This document shows positions 45,239 through 54,938 of a stretch of DNA of 64,000 nt, piece after piece. The number at the start of each line of letters is the position of its first letter. Position 1 is the stretch's first letter. The notes beneath the pieces were generated by a model, which was not told the origin of the DNA, did no database searches, and saw only the letters and a list, made by a program, of their open reading frames with translations. Source of the DNA: an uncultured Clostridium sp. (GTDB lineage Bacteria; Bacillota; Clostridia; Lachnospirales; Lachnospiraceae); contig CAMNRM010000008.1 in the NCBI GenBank assembly GCA_946553025.1, positions 34,557-98,556 on the forward strand, in the 5' to 3' direction. The position numbers and the translations under genes were made by a program.

Positions 45239-45721
45239 ATGAAAACGATGAAAAGATGCAGTATGCAATGGGTTAAATATTTTTTGCTTTGTGGGGTTAC
45301 CGGGTGGTGCCTGGAAATCTTATTTACTTCGATGGAATCGATCCTGCACCAGGACTGGCGGCTGATGGGCAAGACTTCCCTTCTGATGTTTCCCATTTAC
45401 GGTCTGGGGGTTTTTTTGGGGCCAATATGCAGGGGAATTGACCGGTGGCTGGATGAAGGGGTATGGGATAAAGGAAGGATTTCCCAAAGAGAACTTGCCC
45501 TTCGCCACGGAATGATTGATATGGTGCTGATTTTTACGGCAGAATATCTGTTCGGGCTTTTGCTGGGGAAGATGGGGATCTGTCCATGGGATTACCGGGG
45601 GATGCCCACGAATATCCACGGCCTGATCCGGCTGGATTTTGCTCCCCTGTGGTTTCTGACCGGCTTAATTTTGGAAAAAGTTACAGAAAATCAGCAAAAA
45701 AACGAACCTCTGGTCTTGTAA
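45239..45721 (+). CDS. CmpB-type (PF06541-like) membrane protein
   Basis: About 160 residues from ATG 45239; no clear ribosome site is seen and GTG 45224 or a later ATG are alternatives. Four to five hydrophobic segments (YFLLCGVTGWCLEILFTSME, LLMFPIYGLGVFLGPI, MIDMVLIFTAEYLFGLLLG) and the conserved end PWDYRGMPTNIHGLIRLDFA PLWF fit the putative ABC-transporter type IV / CmpB family. Function is unknown. The C-terminus reaches close to the plsC-like gene downstream. Confidence 0.75.
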   Translation: MKTMKRCSMQWVKYFLLCGVTGWCLEILFTSMESILHQDWRLMGKTSLLMFPIYGLGVFLGPICRGIDRWLDEGVWDKGRISQRELALRHGMIDMVLIFTAEYLFGLLLGKMGICPWDYRGMPTNIHGLIRLDFAPLWFLTGLILEKVTENQQKNEPLVL

Positions 45722-45804
45722 ATGCCTCTAACCTTTTATATAATGATACCATCAAAAACATTGATCGTTTTTGTGAAAATGATAACAGGTTTGAGGTGCA
45801 AGTC

Positions 45805-46545
45805 ATGATACGGTTTATTTTGGTGTTTCTGCTGCTGATGCTTTTTCTGGTTCTCACGATTCCCTGGGTGATCTGGGAAGCGGTTTGGGGAAAGAAAAAT
45901 ATGGAGGCAAGGAACCATCGCTGTCTGGCGGTTGTCCAGTTTATGTTCCGGCTGATTTTAAAGATTTCCGGAACGAAGCTTGTGATCGAAGGGATGGAAA
46001 ATATTCCCAGAGATAAGGCCGTCCTCTATGTGGGCAATCACAGAAGCTATTTTGATATTTTAATCGGCTATACCACGGTTCCGGGGCTTCTGGGCTTTGT
46101 GGCCAAGAAAGAGATGACGCGCTATCCGGTGCTGAAAAACTGGATGGACTATGTCCAGTGCCTGTTTTTGGATCGGGAGGATACCCGGGAAGCATTAAAG
46201 ACCATTCTGGAGGGAATCGATAAGATAAAGCACGGGATATCGATTTGGATCTTTCCCGAGGGAACGCGGAACAAAAACAGCGAGCCGACGGAACTCCTCC
46301 CGTTTAAGGAGGGAAGCTTAAAGATGGCGGAAAAAACCGGCTGCCCGGTGATCCCGGTCGCTATGCTGGGCAATGACGGGATTTTTGAACAGCACATCCC
46401 CTTTATCCGCCCCCGGAAGGTGTACCTGCGCTACGGAAAGCCGATTTACTTAAAAGAACTTTTGCCGGAGCAGAGAAAAAAGAGCGGAGCCTACACCCGG
46501 GATGTGATCATTTCCATGATTAAGGAGATGGAAGAGGCGGTATAG
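45805..46545 (+). CDS. plsC: 1-acyl-sn-glycerol-3-phosphate acyltransferase
   Basis: 246 residues from ATG 45805 after GAGGTG; the in-frame sequence upstream overlaps the previous gene. One N-terminal membrane helix (FILVFLLLMLFLVLTIPWVI) precedes the acyltransferase motifs: NHRSYFD (HX4D), the FPEGTRN substrate motif and GCPVIPVAM. It acylates lysophosphatidate to phosphatidate in phospholipid synthesis, which fits with cls upstream. Confidence 0.92.
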   Translation: MIRFILVFLLLMLFLVLTIPWVIWEAVWGKKNMEARNHRCLAVVQFMFRLILKISGTKLVIEGMENIPRDKAVLYVGNHRSYFDILIGYTTVPGLLGFVAKKEMTRYPVLKNWMDYVQCLFLDREDTREALKTILEGIDKIKHGISIWIFPEGTRNKNSEPTELLPFKEGSLKMAEKTGCPVIPVAMLGNDGIFEQHIPFIRPRKVYLRYGKPIYLKELLPEQRKKSGAYTRDVIISMIKEMEEAV

Positions 46546-46617
46546 CCCGCAGAAAAGGATTTAAGAACAGAATAAAGAAAAGACAAACGATGCTTTGACT
46601 GGAAATGGAGATGGAAC

Positions 46618-47757
46618 ATGGAAAAAGAACTGGATTTGCAGGAGATCCGCGCTCAGCTTGACCAGGTGGACAGCCAGTTGGTGGAATTATTTGAGCAGAG
46701 AATGAAGCTGTGCGGGGATGTGGCAGAGTATAAGCGGAAAAGCGGAAAGCCTATCTTTGACCCGGAGAGAGAAAAACAAAAGCGGTTTGCCGTGCGGAGT
46801 CTGGCAAAGACCCCGTTTAACGAGATTGCTGTGGATGAGATGTTTGCGCAGATGATGACGATCAGCCGCCGCTATCAGTACCAGCAGTTAGGAACCGCGA
46901 AAAGCCGGATAAGCGAAGGATTTCGTCTGGTGGAAAACCTTCCGACCGCCGGGGTGAAGGTGGTTTACCAGGGCGTGGAGGGAGCCTACAGCCATGAGGC
47001 GACCAGAAAATTTTTCGGTCAGCAGGTGAACGCCTATCATGTGCCCTCCTGGGAAGAGGCGATGGAGGATGTTGCTGCGGGAAAGGCGGCCTATGCGGTT
47101 CTGCCGATTGAGAATTCTTCGGCAGGGGCGATTATCGATAACTATGATTTATTATTAAAATATGATAATTACATCGTGGGAGAAACCGAAGTGGTGGTAA
47201 ACCATGCCCTTTTAGGTCTTCCGCAGGCAAAGCTTTCGGATATCCGCACGGTCTATTCCCACCCGCAGGGCTTAATCCAGTGCCAGGAATTTTTAAGCGC
47301 ACATCGGGAATGGAAGCAGGTGAGCATGGAAAATACCGCTATGGCGGCAAAGCAGGTGGCGCAGGAAAACGATGTGACCCAGGCAGCCATTGCCAGCGAA
47401 ACCGCGGGGGCGCTCTACGGTCTGACCGCCTTAGAACAGTCGATTAACCATAACCGGAACAATACCACACGCTTTATTATCCTGGCAAAAGAACCCTTAT
47501 ACCGGCTGGATGCCAAAAAGGTCAGTGTCTGCTTTGAAGCGCCGCACGTCAGCGGTTCCCTCTACAATATGCTGGGCCATTTTATCTACAACCATGTCAA
47601 TCTGGTGATGATTCAGTCCCGGCCGATTCTGGAGAGAAACTGGGAATACCGGTTTTTCGTGGATATCGAGGGAACACTGCAGGACGGGAAGGTGCAGAAT
47701 GCCCTGCTGGGGATTGAGCACGAGGCGGTGAACCTGCGTATTCTGGGGAATTATTAA
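46618..47757 (+). CDS. pheA: Bifunctional chorismate mutase / prephenate dehydratase (P-protein)
   Basis: 379 residues. The AroQ chorismate mutase domain is residues 1-~90 (IRAQLDQVDSQLVELFEQRM, then KRKSGKPIFDPEREK). Prephenate dehydratase is about 110-290 (YQGVEGAYSHEATRKFFG, VLPIENSSAGAI, and the TRF motif in NNTTRFIIL). A C-terminal ACT domain (about 300-379) would bind phenylalanine for feedback; its usual ESRP motif reads QSRP here. It makes phenylpyruvate from chorismate and so uses the product of AroC. Confidence 0.95.
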   Translation: MEKELDLQEIRAQLDQVDSQLVELFEQRMKLCGDVAEYKRKSGKPIFDPEREKQKRFAVRSLAKTPFNEIAVDEMFAQMMTISRRYQYQQLGTAKSRISEGFRLVENLPTAGVKVVYQGVEGAYSHEATRKFFGQQVNAYHVPSWEEAMEDVAAGKAAYAVLPIENSSAGAIIDNYDLLLKYDNYIVGETEVVVNHALLGLPQAKLSDIRTVYSHPQGLIQCQEFLSAHREWKQVSMENTAMAAKQVAQENDVTQAAIASETAGALYGLTALEQSINHNRNNTTRFIILAKEPLYRLDAKKVSVCFEAPHVSGSLYNMLGHFIYNHVNLVMIQSRPILERNWEYRFFVDIEGTLQDGKVQNALLGIEHEAVNLRILGNY

Positions 47758-47834
47758 GTTTGCAGAATAAGCCTGCAGAATAAGGAAAATACAGAACCAT
47801 CGAAAATAGATTACATAGAAACGGGGCCAAAAAC

Positions 47835-49124
47835 GTGAAAACACAAGAGTTAATTTTATACCGGGGATTTCGCTATCAGCAGCTTTTTGAAGATATGGAG
47901 TCCCTGCTTACGGAGAGGGGGCCGGAGGATCGGCGCTTTTCCTGTATGAATCAGTTAATTGAACTGGCAGTGACCTATGGGTTTCAGGGGAATCTTTATC
48001 ACTGCTTTTTAGCGTTCTGCCTGGCCAACCATGAGAACGCCTACAGTACTTCCTGTGAGATCTCCGGGCCGGCGGGAGGTTCCTTAGATATCCTGGCCCG
48101 CCATGACTTCCAAATCTTTAAGGATCTTTTTGACTATGATATCCGGGTGCTTGACCGGGATTTGGATACGGGAATCTGGCATCTGACGGCGGATTACCGT
48201 GCGGCGAAGGAGAGCAGCCGGGTGTTTAATAAAAGGATTCGGGACCGGATTGTAAAACTTGCGGTTTCTTTGGAGCAGGCTAAAGATGTGGATGAATTCC
48301 AGCGGGAGGTTACGCAGTTTTACCATGAGTTTGGCGTGGGGAAGTTCGGGCTGAATAAGGCGTTTCGCATACTGGAAAAGGATGAACAGGCTTATATTGA
48401 TCCCATTACCAGCATCGAGCACATCGATCTGGAGGATCTTATCGGCTATGAGCGCCAGAAGCAGAAGCTTGTGGAGAATACGGAAGCCTTTATCCGCGGC
48501 AGGGAGGCGAATAATGTCCTGCTCTACGGGGATGCCGGGACGGGCAAGTCCTCCAGCATTAAGGCCATCCTTAACCGGTATTACGATCAGGGGCTTCGGA
48601 TTATCGAGGTGTACAAGCACCAGTTTAAGGCATTGTCCGATGTGCTTGAGCAGGTGAAGGACAGGAATTACAAGTTTATTATCTACATGGACGATTTATC
48701 CTTTGAGGAATCGGAACTGGAATATAAGTATTTAAAGGCGATTATCGAGGGCGGTCTGGGAAAGAAGCCGAAAAACGTCCTGATTTACGCCACATCCAAC
48801 CGCCGTCATCTGATCCGGGAAAGCTTTCGGGATAAGCGGCAGCTCTCCGACGATGAAATCCATGCCAATGACACGGTGCAGGAGAAGCTTTCTTTGGTGG
48901 CGCGGTTTGGGGTAACGATTTATTTCGGCGCACCGGAGCCGAAGGAATTTAAGACCATTGTTAAGGCTCTGGCGAAAAAACGGGGGGTGAACCTTCCGGA
49001 AGAAGAACTTCTGCTTGCGGCAAATCAGTGGGAATTAAGCCATGGCGGCCTGTCAGGGAGGACGGCGGCACAGTTTATCACCCATCTTCTGATGCAGGAG
49101 GACTTAAGCGATCAGCAACATTAA
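47835..49124 (+). CDS. DUF815-type AAA ATPase
   Basis: 429 residues from GTG 47835, with a weak ribosome site. An N-terminal helical region (~200 residues) leads to an ATPase core: Walker A YGDAGTGKSSS, Walker B FIIYMDDLSFEE, and sensor segments NVLIYATSNRRHLIRESF and VARFGVTIYFGAPEPKEF. This fits the DUF815 family (PF05673), predicted P-loop ATPases of unknown role. It stands just upstream of ppx and ppk with a 21-bp gap, so it may belong to the polyphosphate operon. Confidence 0.88.
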   Translation: MKTQELILYRGFRYQQLFEDMESLLTERGPEDRRFSCMNQLIELAVTYGFQGNLYHCFLAFCLANHENAYSTSCEISGPAGGSLDILARHDFQIFKDLFDYDIRVLDRDLDTGIWHLTADYRAAKESSRVFNKRIRDRIVKLAVSLEQAKDVDEFQREVTQFYHEFGVGKFGLNKAFRILEKDEQAYIDPITSIEHIDLEDLIGYERQKQKLVENTEAFIRGREANNVLLYGDAGTGKSSSIKAILNRYYDQGLRIIEVYKHQFKALSDVLEQVKDRNYKFIIYMDDLSFEESELEYKYLKAIIEGGLGKKPKNVLIYATSNRRHLIRESFRDKRQLSDDEIHANDTVQEKLSLVARFGVTIYFGAPEPKEFKTIVKALAKKRGVNLPEEELLLAANQWELSHGGLSGRTAAQFITHLLMQEDLSDQQH

Positions 49125-49145
49125 ACAGGAAGGAATAAGGAGAGT

Positions 49146-50759
49146 ATGGCAATTCAAACATTTGCAGCGATTGATGTAGGCTCCTTTGAAGTGGAGCTGG
49201 GGATTTATGAAATTTCCAATAAAAACGGCATCCGTCCCATTGACCATGTGCGCCATGTGATTGCCCTGGGGAAGGATACCTTCAGCACGGGAAAGATCAG
49301 CTATGATCTGGTGGAGGAACTCTGCCAGGTGCTCAAGGATTTTTCGGTGATTATGAAAAGCTACCGGGTATCCGCCTATAGCGCCTATGCGACCAGCGCC
49401 ATGCGGGAGGCAAAAAACAACCCGATTATCCTGGATCAGATACGGGTGCGCACCGGCCTGGAAATTAAGCTGATCAGCAACTCCGAACAGCGTTTCTTAA
49501 GCTATAAGGCCATTGCCTCCAAGGAAAGCGAATTTAACACGATTATCCAGAAGGGAACGGCGATTGTCGATGTGGGCTTTGGCAGTATGCAGTTATCCCT
49601 GTTTGATAAAGATGCATTGATTACCACCCAGAACCTGCCGTTAGGGGCGCTGAAAATCCGCGATTTGATTTCACGGATTCCCACGAATGTCAAGATGCAC
49701 CAGGAGATTATCCGGGAACTGGTGGACAATGAACTTTTTGTGTTCCGCAAGATGTATTTAAAGGATCGGGAAATTAAAAACCTAATCGGTATCGGCGATA
49801 ACGCGCTTTCTCTCTATAAGCAGATGGTGACGGTGGATAAACAGATGCCGGATCGGATGACCGCCGAGGATGTGAACCGTTTTTACGACGCGCTCTTCCA
49901 TATGAGTCTTCAGCAGATGGAGGATTTATTCGGGGTCAATGAAACCTATGCGGAACTGATGATGCCCAGTGCCATTATCTATAAACGGATACTGGAAATC
50001 ACGGGTGCCGAGCAGTTCTGGCTTCCGGGAATCAGGCTCTGCGACGGGATGGCGGCGGAGTATGCGGAGAATTCCCGCCAGGTGAAGTTTAAGCACAGCT
50101 TTGAAAACGATATTCTGGCAGCTTCCAAAAATATGGCCAAGCGCTATAAATGCCACACCGGGCACAACCAGATTCTGGAAATCCATGCCATGGATATCTT
50201 TGATACCATCCGCAGATACCACGGGATGAATTCCAGGGATCGGCTGCTTCTTCGGATTGCCGTCCTTCTCCACGCCTGCGGCAAGTTTATCAGTATCCGC
50301 GACGCGAACGAATGTGCCTACAATATTATTATGTCCACGGAAATTATCGGATTAAGCCATTTAGAGCGGGAAATTATCGCCAATGTGGTGCGCTACAATA
50401 TCCGGGACTTTGACTATAACCAGATACAGCTGGAAACCGATATTGACCGCGAAGTTTCCGGGGGCTTAAAAGTTAGCACGGCATCCTCCGGAAATGATAT
50501 GGAAACCTTAAGCGTCAACGATATCCGCATAAAAATCGCCAAGCTGACGGCAATCCTTCGTCTGGCAAACTCCATGGATCGCAGCCACAAGCAGAAGCTT
50601 TCCGGCTGCAAGATGGCGGTGCGCGACGAACAGCTGGTGATTACCACCGATTATCCGGGGGAAATTCTCTTAGAACAGATGTCGTTTTCGCAAAAAGCCG
50701 ATTTCTTTGAGGAAATCTTTGGAATCCGGCCGGTATTAAAGCATAAAAGGAGGGGTTAG
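49146..50759 (+). CDS. ppx: Exopolyphosphatase / GppA family with C-terminal HD domain
   Basis: 537 residues after AAGGAATAAGGAG. The actin-like ATPase fold of Ppx/GppA starts FAAIDVGSFEVELGIYE and continues YATSAMREAKN and AIVDVGFGSMQLSLF. The C-terminal part (about 330-500) is an HD-type domain (HGMNSRDRLLLRIAVLLHAC). The enzyme removes terminal phosphate from polyphosphate or pppGpp. It is 3 bp upstream of ppk, so synthesis and breakdown are co-encoded. Confidence 0.9.
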   Translation: MAIQTFAAIDVGSFEVELGIYEISNKNGIRPIDHVRHVIALGKDTFSTGKISYDLVEELCQVLKDFSVIMKSYRVSAYSAYATSAMREAKNNPIILDQIRVRTGLEIKLISNSEQRFLSYKAIASKESEFNTIIQKGTAIVDVGFGSMQLSLFDKDALITTQNLPLGALKIRDLISRIPTNVKMHQEIIRELVDNELFVFRKMYLKDREIKNLIGIGDNALSLYKQMVTVDKQMPDRMTAEDVNRFYDALFHMSLQQMEDLFGVNETYAELMMPSAIIYKRILEITGAEQFWLPGIRLCDGMAAEYAENSRQVKFKHSFENDILAASKNMAKRYKCHTGHNQILEIHAMDIFDTIRRYHGMNSRDRLLLRIAVLLHACGKFISIRDANECAYNIIMSTEIIGLSHLEREIIANVVRYNIRDFDYNQIQLETDIDREVSGGLKVSTASSGNDMETLSVNDIRIKIAKLTAILRLANSMDRSHKQKLSGCKMAVRDEQLVITTDYPGEILLEQMSFSQKADFFEEIFGIRPVLKHKRRG

Positions 50760-50761
50760 TC

Positions 50762-52921
50762 ATGGCGGAAAACAGTGTGAATTACAGAGAACCAGGAAAT
50801 TATGTGAACCGGGAGTTAAGCTGGCTGGAATTTAACTACCGTGTATTAAGCGAGGCGAGGGATAAGACCCTTCCGCTTTTTGAACGGCTGAAATTCTTAA
50901 GCATTACCGCCTCGAACCTGGACGAGTTTTTTATGGTTCGCGTGGCCTCCTTAAAGGATATGGTTCACGCAAAATACGATAAGGAGGATATTGCCGGGCT
51001 GAAGCCGCAGGAACAGTTAGAGAAAATCTCAGTGAAAACCCATGAACTGGTCACCCAGCAGTATTCCACCTATAACCGCTCTCTGGTGCCTGCCTTAAAG
51101 CAGCAGGGGCTCTGTGTGATTGAAAATCATGAAGACTTAAATAAAGAGCAGAAAAAGTATGTGGACAAGTATTTTGAGGAAAATGTCTATCCCGTACTCA
51201 CCCCCATGGCCTTTGACTCGTCCCGTCCCTTCCCGTTAGTGCGGAATAAGACCTTAAATATTGCCGCCCTGTTAAAAAAGAAAAAGGGAGATGAGGAGCC
51301 GGAGTTTGCCATGGTGCAGGTGCCGTCGGTGCTTCCCCGTTTTGTAGAACTTCCGGTTTCTGCCGGGAAAGACGGCCGGGAACTGCGAAACATCATCCTT
51401 CTCGAGCAGATTATCGAGAGGAATATGCAGACCCTGTTCTTAAACTACGATATCCTTGCGGCAGCACCGTTTCGGATTATGCGCAATGCCGATCTGACCA
51501 TCGAGGAAGAGGCGGAGGATCTTTTGCAGGAGATTCAAAAACAGCTGAAAAAGCGCCAGTGGGGCGAGGTTATCCGCCTGGAAGTGGAAGAAAAGATTGA
51601 TAAGCGCCTGTTAAAAATCTTGCGGAAGGAACTGTCGGTAAGTGCGGAAGATATCTTTGCCATCAACGGGCCGCTGGATTTAACCTTCTTAATGAAGGTC
51701 TACGGCGGTCTGACCGGTTTTGACAACTTAAAAGCCGAAAGATACACCCCGCAGCCCGTGCCGGCACTGATGAATGAGGACGATATTTTCACCAATATCC
51801 GAAAAGGGGATATCCTGCTCCATCATCCCTACCAGACCTTTGACCCGGTGGTTGACTTTGTCCGTGCGGCTTCTAAGGACCCGGAGGTGCTTGCCATTAA
51901 GCAGACCTTATACCGGGTGAGCGGGAATTCGCCCATTATCGCCGCCCTGGCTGCAGCTGCAGATAACGGCAAGCAGGTATCGGTGCTGGTTGAGTTAAAG
52001 GCGCGTTTTGACGAGGAAAACAATATTCTCTGGGCAAAGAAGTTAGAGCAGGCCGGATGCCACGTTATCTACGGTCTTTTAGGCTTAAAAACCCATTCCA
52101 AGATCACCCTGGTGGTTCGCCGGGAGGAGGACGGCATCCGCCGCTATGTCCATCTGGGAACCGGAAACTATAATGATTCCACGGCAAAGCTTTATACGGA
52201 CTGCGGACTGATGACCTGTAATCCTTTAGTGGGCGAGGATGCCACGGCGGTCTTTAACATGCTGTCCGGCTATTCGGAGCCGTTGAGCTGGAACCGCCTG
52301 GCCGTTGCGCCGATCTGGCTGCGCAACCATTTTGTGCGCCTGATCCGCCGGGAAGCGGCCAATGCCAGGGAGGGAAAGAAGGCAAAAATCATTGCCAAGA
52401 TGAATTCGCTGTGCGATAAGGAGATTATCGCCGAGCTTTATGAGGCTTCCTGCGCCGGGGTAAAGATTGACCTGATTATCCGTGGAATCTGCTGTCTGAA
52501 GGCGGGAATCCCCGGACTGAGTGAAAATATTGCGGTTCGCTCGATTGTGGGGAACTTCCTGGAGCACAGCCGGATCTTTTATTTTGAAAACGACGGCATG
52601 GCGCAGCTTTACATGGGAAGCGCCGACTGGATGCCGAGAAACTTAGATAAGCGGGTGGAGATTGTCTTCCCGGTGGAAGATGAGGTGCTGAAAGAAGAAG
52701 TTTTCCATATTCTGGAGGTTGAACTGGAGGACAATGTAAAAGCGCACATCCTCCAGCCCGACGGAAGCTATGAAAAGCCGGATAAGCGGGGGAAGGTCCT
52801 TGTCAACTCCCAGGAGCAGTTCTGCCAGGAAGCCGTGCACATGGCAAAGGAAGTCAGGAAAAAACTCGACCCCGATCCCATGACCACCAGGGTTTTTATC
52901 CCGGTGGAGAGCGAAAATTAA
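50762..52921 (+). CDS. ppk1: Polyphosphate kinase 1
   Basis: 719 residues, the usual Ppk1 length. The N-domain starts YVNRELSWLEFNYRVLSEA and SNLDEFFMVRVASLKDM. The phosphorylated histidine is His445 in GLKTHSKITLVVRRE (His435 in E. coli), and the second PLD-like half has GNFLEHSRIFYF and YMGSADWMPRNLDKRVE. It reversibly makes polyphosphate from ATP. It ends the DUF815-ppx-ppk set. Confidence 0.96.
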   Translation: MAENSVNYREPGNYVNRELSWLEFNYRVLSEARDKTLPLFERLKFLSITASNLDEFFMVRVASLKDMVHAKYDKEDIAGLKPQEQLEKISVKTHELVTQQYSTYNRSLVPALKQQGLCVIENHEDLNKEQKKYVDKYFEENVYPVLTPMAFDSSRPFPLVRNKTLNIAALLKKKKGDEEPEFAMVQVPSVLPRFVELPVSAGKDGRELRNIILLEQIIERNMQTLFLNYDILAAAPFRIMRNADLTIEEEAEDLLQEIQKQLKKRQWGEVIRLEVEEKIDKRLLKILRKELSVSAEDIFAINGPLDLTFLMKVYGGLTGFDNLKAERYTPQPVPALMNEDDIFTNIRKGDILLHHPYQTFDPVVDFVRAASKDPEVLAIKQTLYRVSGNSPIIAALAAAADNGKQVSVLVELKARFDEENNILWAKKLEQAGCHVIYGLLGLKTHSKITLVVRREEDGIRRYVHLGTGNYNDSTAKLYTDCGLMTCNPLVGEDATAVFNMLSGYSEPLSWNRLAVAPIWLRNHFVRLIRREAANAREGKKAKIIAKMNSLCDKEIIAELYEASCAGVKIDLIIRGICCLKAGIPGLSENIAVRSIVGNFLEHSRIFYFENDGMAQLYMGSADWMPRNLDKRVEIVFPVEDEVLKEEVFHILEVELEDNVKAHILQPDGSYEKPDKRGKVLVNSQEQFCQEAVHMAKEVRKKLDPDPMTTRVFIPVESEN

Positions 52922-52936
52922 ACTATCCAATAAACT

Positions 52937-52974
52937 CCTATAGATTTTTTCACAGGCTGCATGTAAGCTATAGG
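52937..52974. promoter_or_regulatory. Inverted repeat upstream of the response regulator gene
   Basis: CCTATAG (52937-52943) and CTATAGG (52968-52974) are inverted, 24 bp apart. TATAGG could act as a -10 for a weak promoter. A role as operator is a guess. Confidence 0.35.
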
Positions 52975-53036
52975 TAAATGCAAAGAAAGAATGTGAAGTC
53001 AGAACCCGTTCTGGCTCGTTTAAGAAGGAAAAGCGG

Positions 53037-53069
53037 CTGCGGTTTGCCGAAGGGCCTGGCAAACCGCAG
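53037..53069 (+). promoter_or_regulatory. Strong leader hairpin before the response regulator
   Basis: CTGCGGTTTGCC (53037-53048) pairs perfectly with GGCAAACCGCAG (53058-53069), twelve pairs around a nine-base loop. It is followed by purine-rich sequence including the AAGGAGGGG ribosome site, not by Ts, so it is not a standard terminator. Confidence 0.6.
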
Positions 53070-53098
53070 GAAAAAGCGAAAGAGAAGGAGGGGCAGCT

Positions 53099-53803
53099 AT
53101 GCCGGAAACCCGGATTTTAGTAGTAGATGACGAAAAGGAAATCGCTGATTTAATTGAAATTTATCTGGTCAGTGACGGCTATAAGGTGTTAAAGGCAAAT
53201 AATGCAGAAGAGGGGCTGGAAATTCTTGGAAAGGAAGAGGTTCATCTGGTGCTTTTGGATATTATGATGCCGGGGATGAACGGCCTGGAGATGTGCAAGA
53301 AGATCCGGGAAACCAACAATATTCCCATTATTATGCTCAGCGCAAAGTCTACGGATCTGGATAAGATCCTGGGCCTGGGAACGGGAGCCGACGACTATGT
53401 GACGAAGCCCTTTAACCCGTTGGAACTGACGGCCCGGGTAAAGTCGCAGCTTCGCCGCTACACCCAGCTCAATCCCAACAGCAGCGTCCACGATGCCGGG
53501 AAGAATGAGATTTCCATTAAGGGGCTGACGATTAATAAAGACAATCATAAGGTGACGGTCGAGGGGGAAGAGATTAAGCTGACCCCGATTGAGTTTGATA
53601 TTTTATATCTGCTGGCTTCCAATCCGGGAAGGGTGTTCAGTACGGATGAAATTTTTGAAAATGTGTGGAATGAAAAAGTTTATGAAGCCAATAATACCGT
53701 TATGGTACATATCCGCCGCCTGCGGGGGAAGATGAAAGAAGATACCCGGCAAAATAAGATTATAACCACAGTATGGGGAGTAGGGTACAAGATTGAAAAG
53801 TAA
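53099..53803 (+). CDS. OmpR/VanR family response regulator
   Basis: 234 residues after GAAGGAGGGGCAGCT. The receiver domain has acidic DDEKE, phospho-acceptor Asp54 in LVLLDIMMPGMNGLEM, Ser/Thr in IIMLSAKS and Lys in VTKPFNP. The C-terminal winged helix (about 135-232) has IKLTPIEFDILYLLASNPGR and VMVHIRRLRGKM. It partners with the overlapping kinase gene and probably controls the operon that follows. Confidence 0.93.
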   Translation: MPETRILVVDDEKEIADLIEIYLVSDGYKVLKANNAEEGLEILGKEEVHLVLLDIMMPGMNGLEMCKKIRETNNIPIIMLSAKSTDLDKILGLGTGADDYVTKPFNPLELTARVKSQLRRYTQLNPNSSVHDAGKNEISIKGLTINKDNHKVTVEGEEIKLTPIEFDILYLLASNPGRVFSTDEIFENVWNEKVYEANNTVMVHIRRLRGKMKEDTRQNKIITTVWGVGYKIEK

Positions 53804-54938
53804 GGATGTAAGCAGAAGCTTTTATTGGCACATGGCAGTAAATATCGGCTACAGTGCGCTGATTGCCTGTATGTCCGAAATCTTTTTCCTTACCAATCTT
53901 TCCATTATTTCCCGCTATCTTCGGGAAATGGGGAGGGAGAACATCTTTACCGATTGGGGAGGACAGGGAGATCTTATCCGCGTGCTTATCTTTGTGCTTT
54001 TGGGCATTGCGGTTTTTTCGGTGTCCTTCCTCTTTCTTCAGCGCAGGACGATGCGGTATATGGCAGAGATCTCCCAGGCCATGCAGAATATCTCCGAGGG
54101 GGATTTAAACACGGCGGTGGAAATTATCGGCGACGACGAGTTCTCGCAGATGGCGGAAAGCCTGAATAAGCTGGCGGAAAATATCCGTGAACTGATGGAT
54201 AAGGAGAGGGAAGCAGAGCGGTCAAAAAACGAACTGATTACCAATATTGCCCATGATCTGAGAACGCCCCTGACGTCCATTATCGGCTATCTGGAACTTC
54301 TTTCCAACAGCCGGCAGACGGTAGCTGAGCCGGAGATACAGAAGAAGTACATAGACATTGCCTATACAAAGGCAAAGCGTCTGGAAAAGCTTATCGAAGA
54401 CCTTTTTGGCTTTACCAAAATGACCTACGGAAAGGTTTCCATGAAGGTGGGGCAGGTGGATATTATAAAACTTTTAAGCCAGCTTCTGGAAGAGTTTTAC
54501 CCAAGCTTTGCCGATAACAACTTAACCTATGAACTGACCTCCGATGTCCCCGTGCAGATGATCTGTGCCGATGCCAATCTGCTGGCGCGTCTGTTTGACA
54601 ACCTGATTAATAATGCGATTAAATACGGGGCCGAGGGAAAGCGTATTCAGGTCAATGTCTGCGGCGGGGAAGAACTGGCGACCATCTCCATTACCAATTA
54701 CGGACGGGTCATCCCGCCGGAGGAACTTCCCATGATTTTTAATAAGTTTTACCGGGTGGAGCACTCGCGATCCACCAGCACGGGAGGAACCGGCTTAGGA
54801 CTTGCCATTGCCAAGAATGTCGTGGACATGCACGGGGGAAGTATCCAGGTGACCAGTGACTTAAACGGAACCGTGTTTACGGTAAAGCTAAAGGTGCATT
54901 TTGATGTAAATAAGGAAAATTTTGGAGAGATTGGCTGA
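53793..54938 (+). CDS. Sensor histidine kinase, VanS-like
   Basis: 381 residues from TTG 53793, overlapping the regulator by 11 bp; an ATG at 53832 is an alternative start. Two membrane helices bracket a short (~35-residue) extracytoplasmic loop. A HAMP domain (QAMQNISEGDLNTAVEI), the phospho-acceptor His154 in NIAHDLRTPLTSIIGYL, the N box in LARLFDNLINNAIKYG and G boxes GGTGLGLAIAKNVVDMHGG follow. The small sensor loop suggests sensing in or near the membrane, as in kinases paired with ABC exporters. Confidence 0.92.
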   Translation: MKSKDVSRSFYWHMAVNIGYSALIACMSEIFFLTNLSIISRYLREMGRENIFTDWGGQGDLIRVLIFVLLGIAVFSVSFLFLQRRTMRYMAEISQAMQNISEGDLNTAVEIIGDDEFSQMAESLNKLAENIRELMDKEREAERSKNELITNIAHDLRTPLTSIIGYLELLSNSRQTVAEPEIQKKYIDIAYTKAKRLEKLIEDLFGFTKMTYGKVSMKVGQVDIIKLLSQLLEEFYPSFADNNLTYELTSDVPVQMICADANLLARLFDNLINNAIKYGAEGKRIQVNVCGGEELATISITNYGRVIPPEELPMIFNKFYRVEHSRSTSTGGTGLGLAIAKNVVDMHGGSIQVTSDLNGTVFTVKLKVHFDVNKENFGEIG

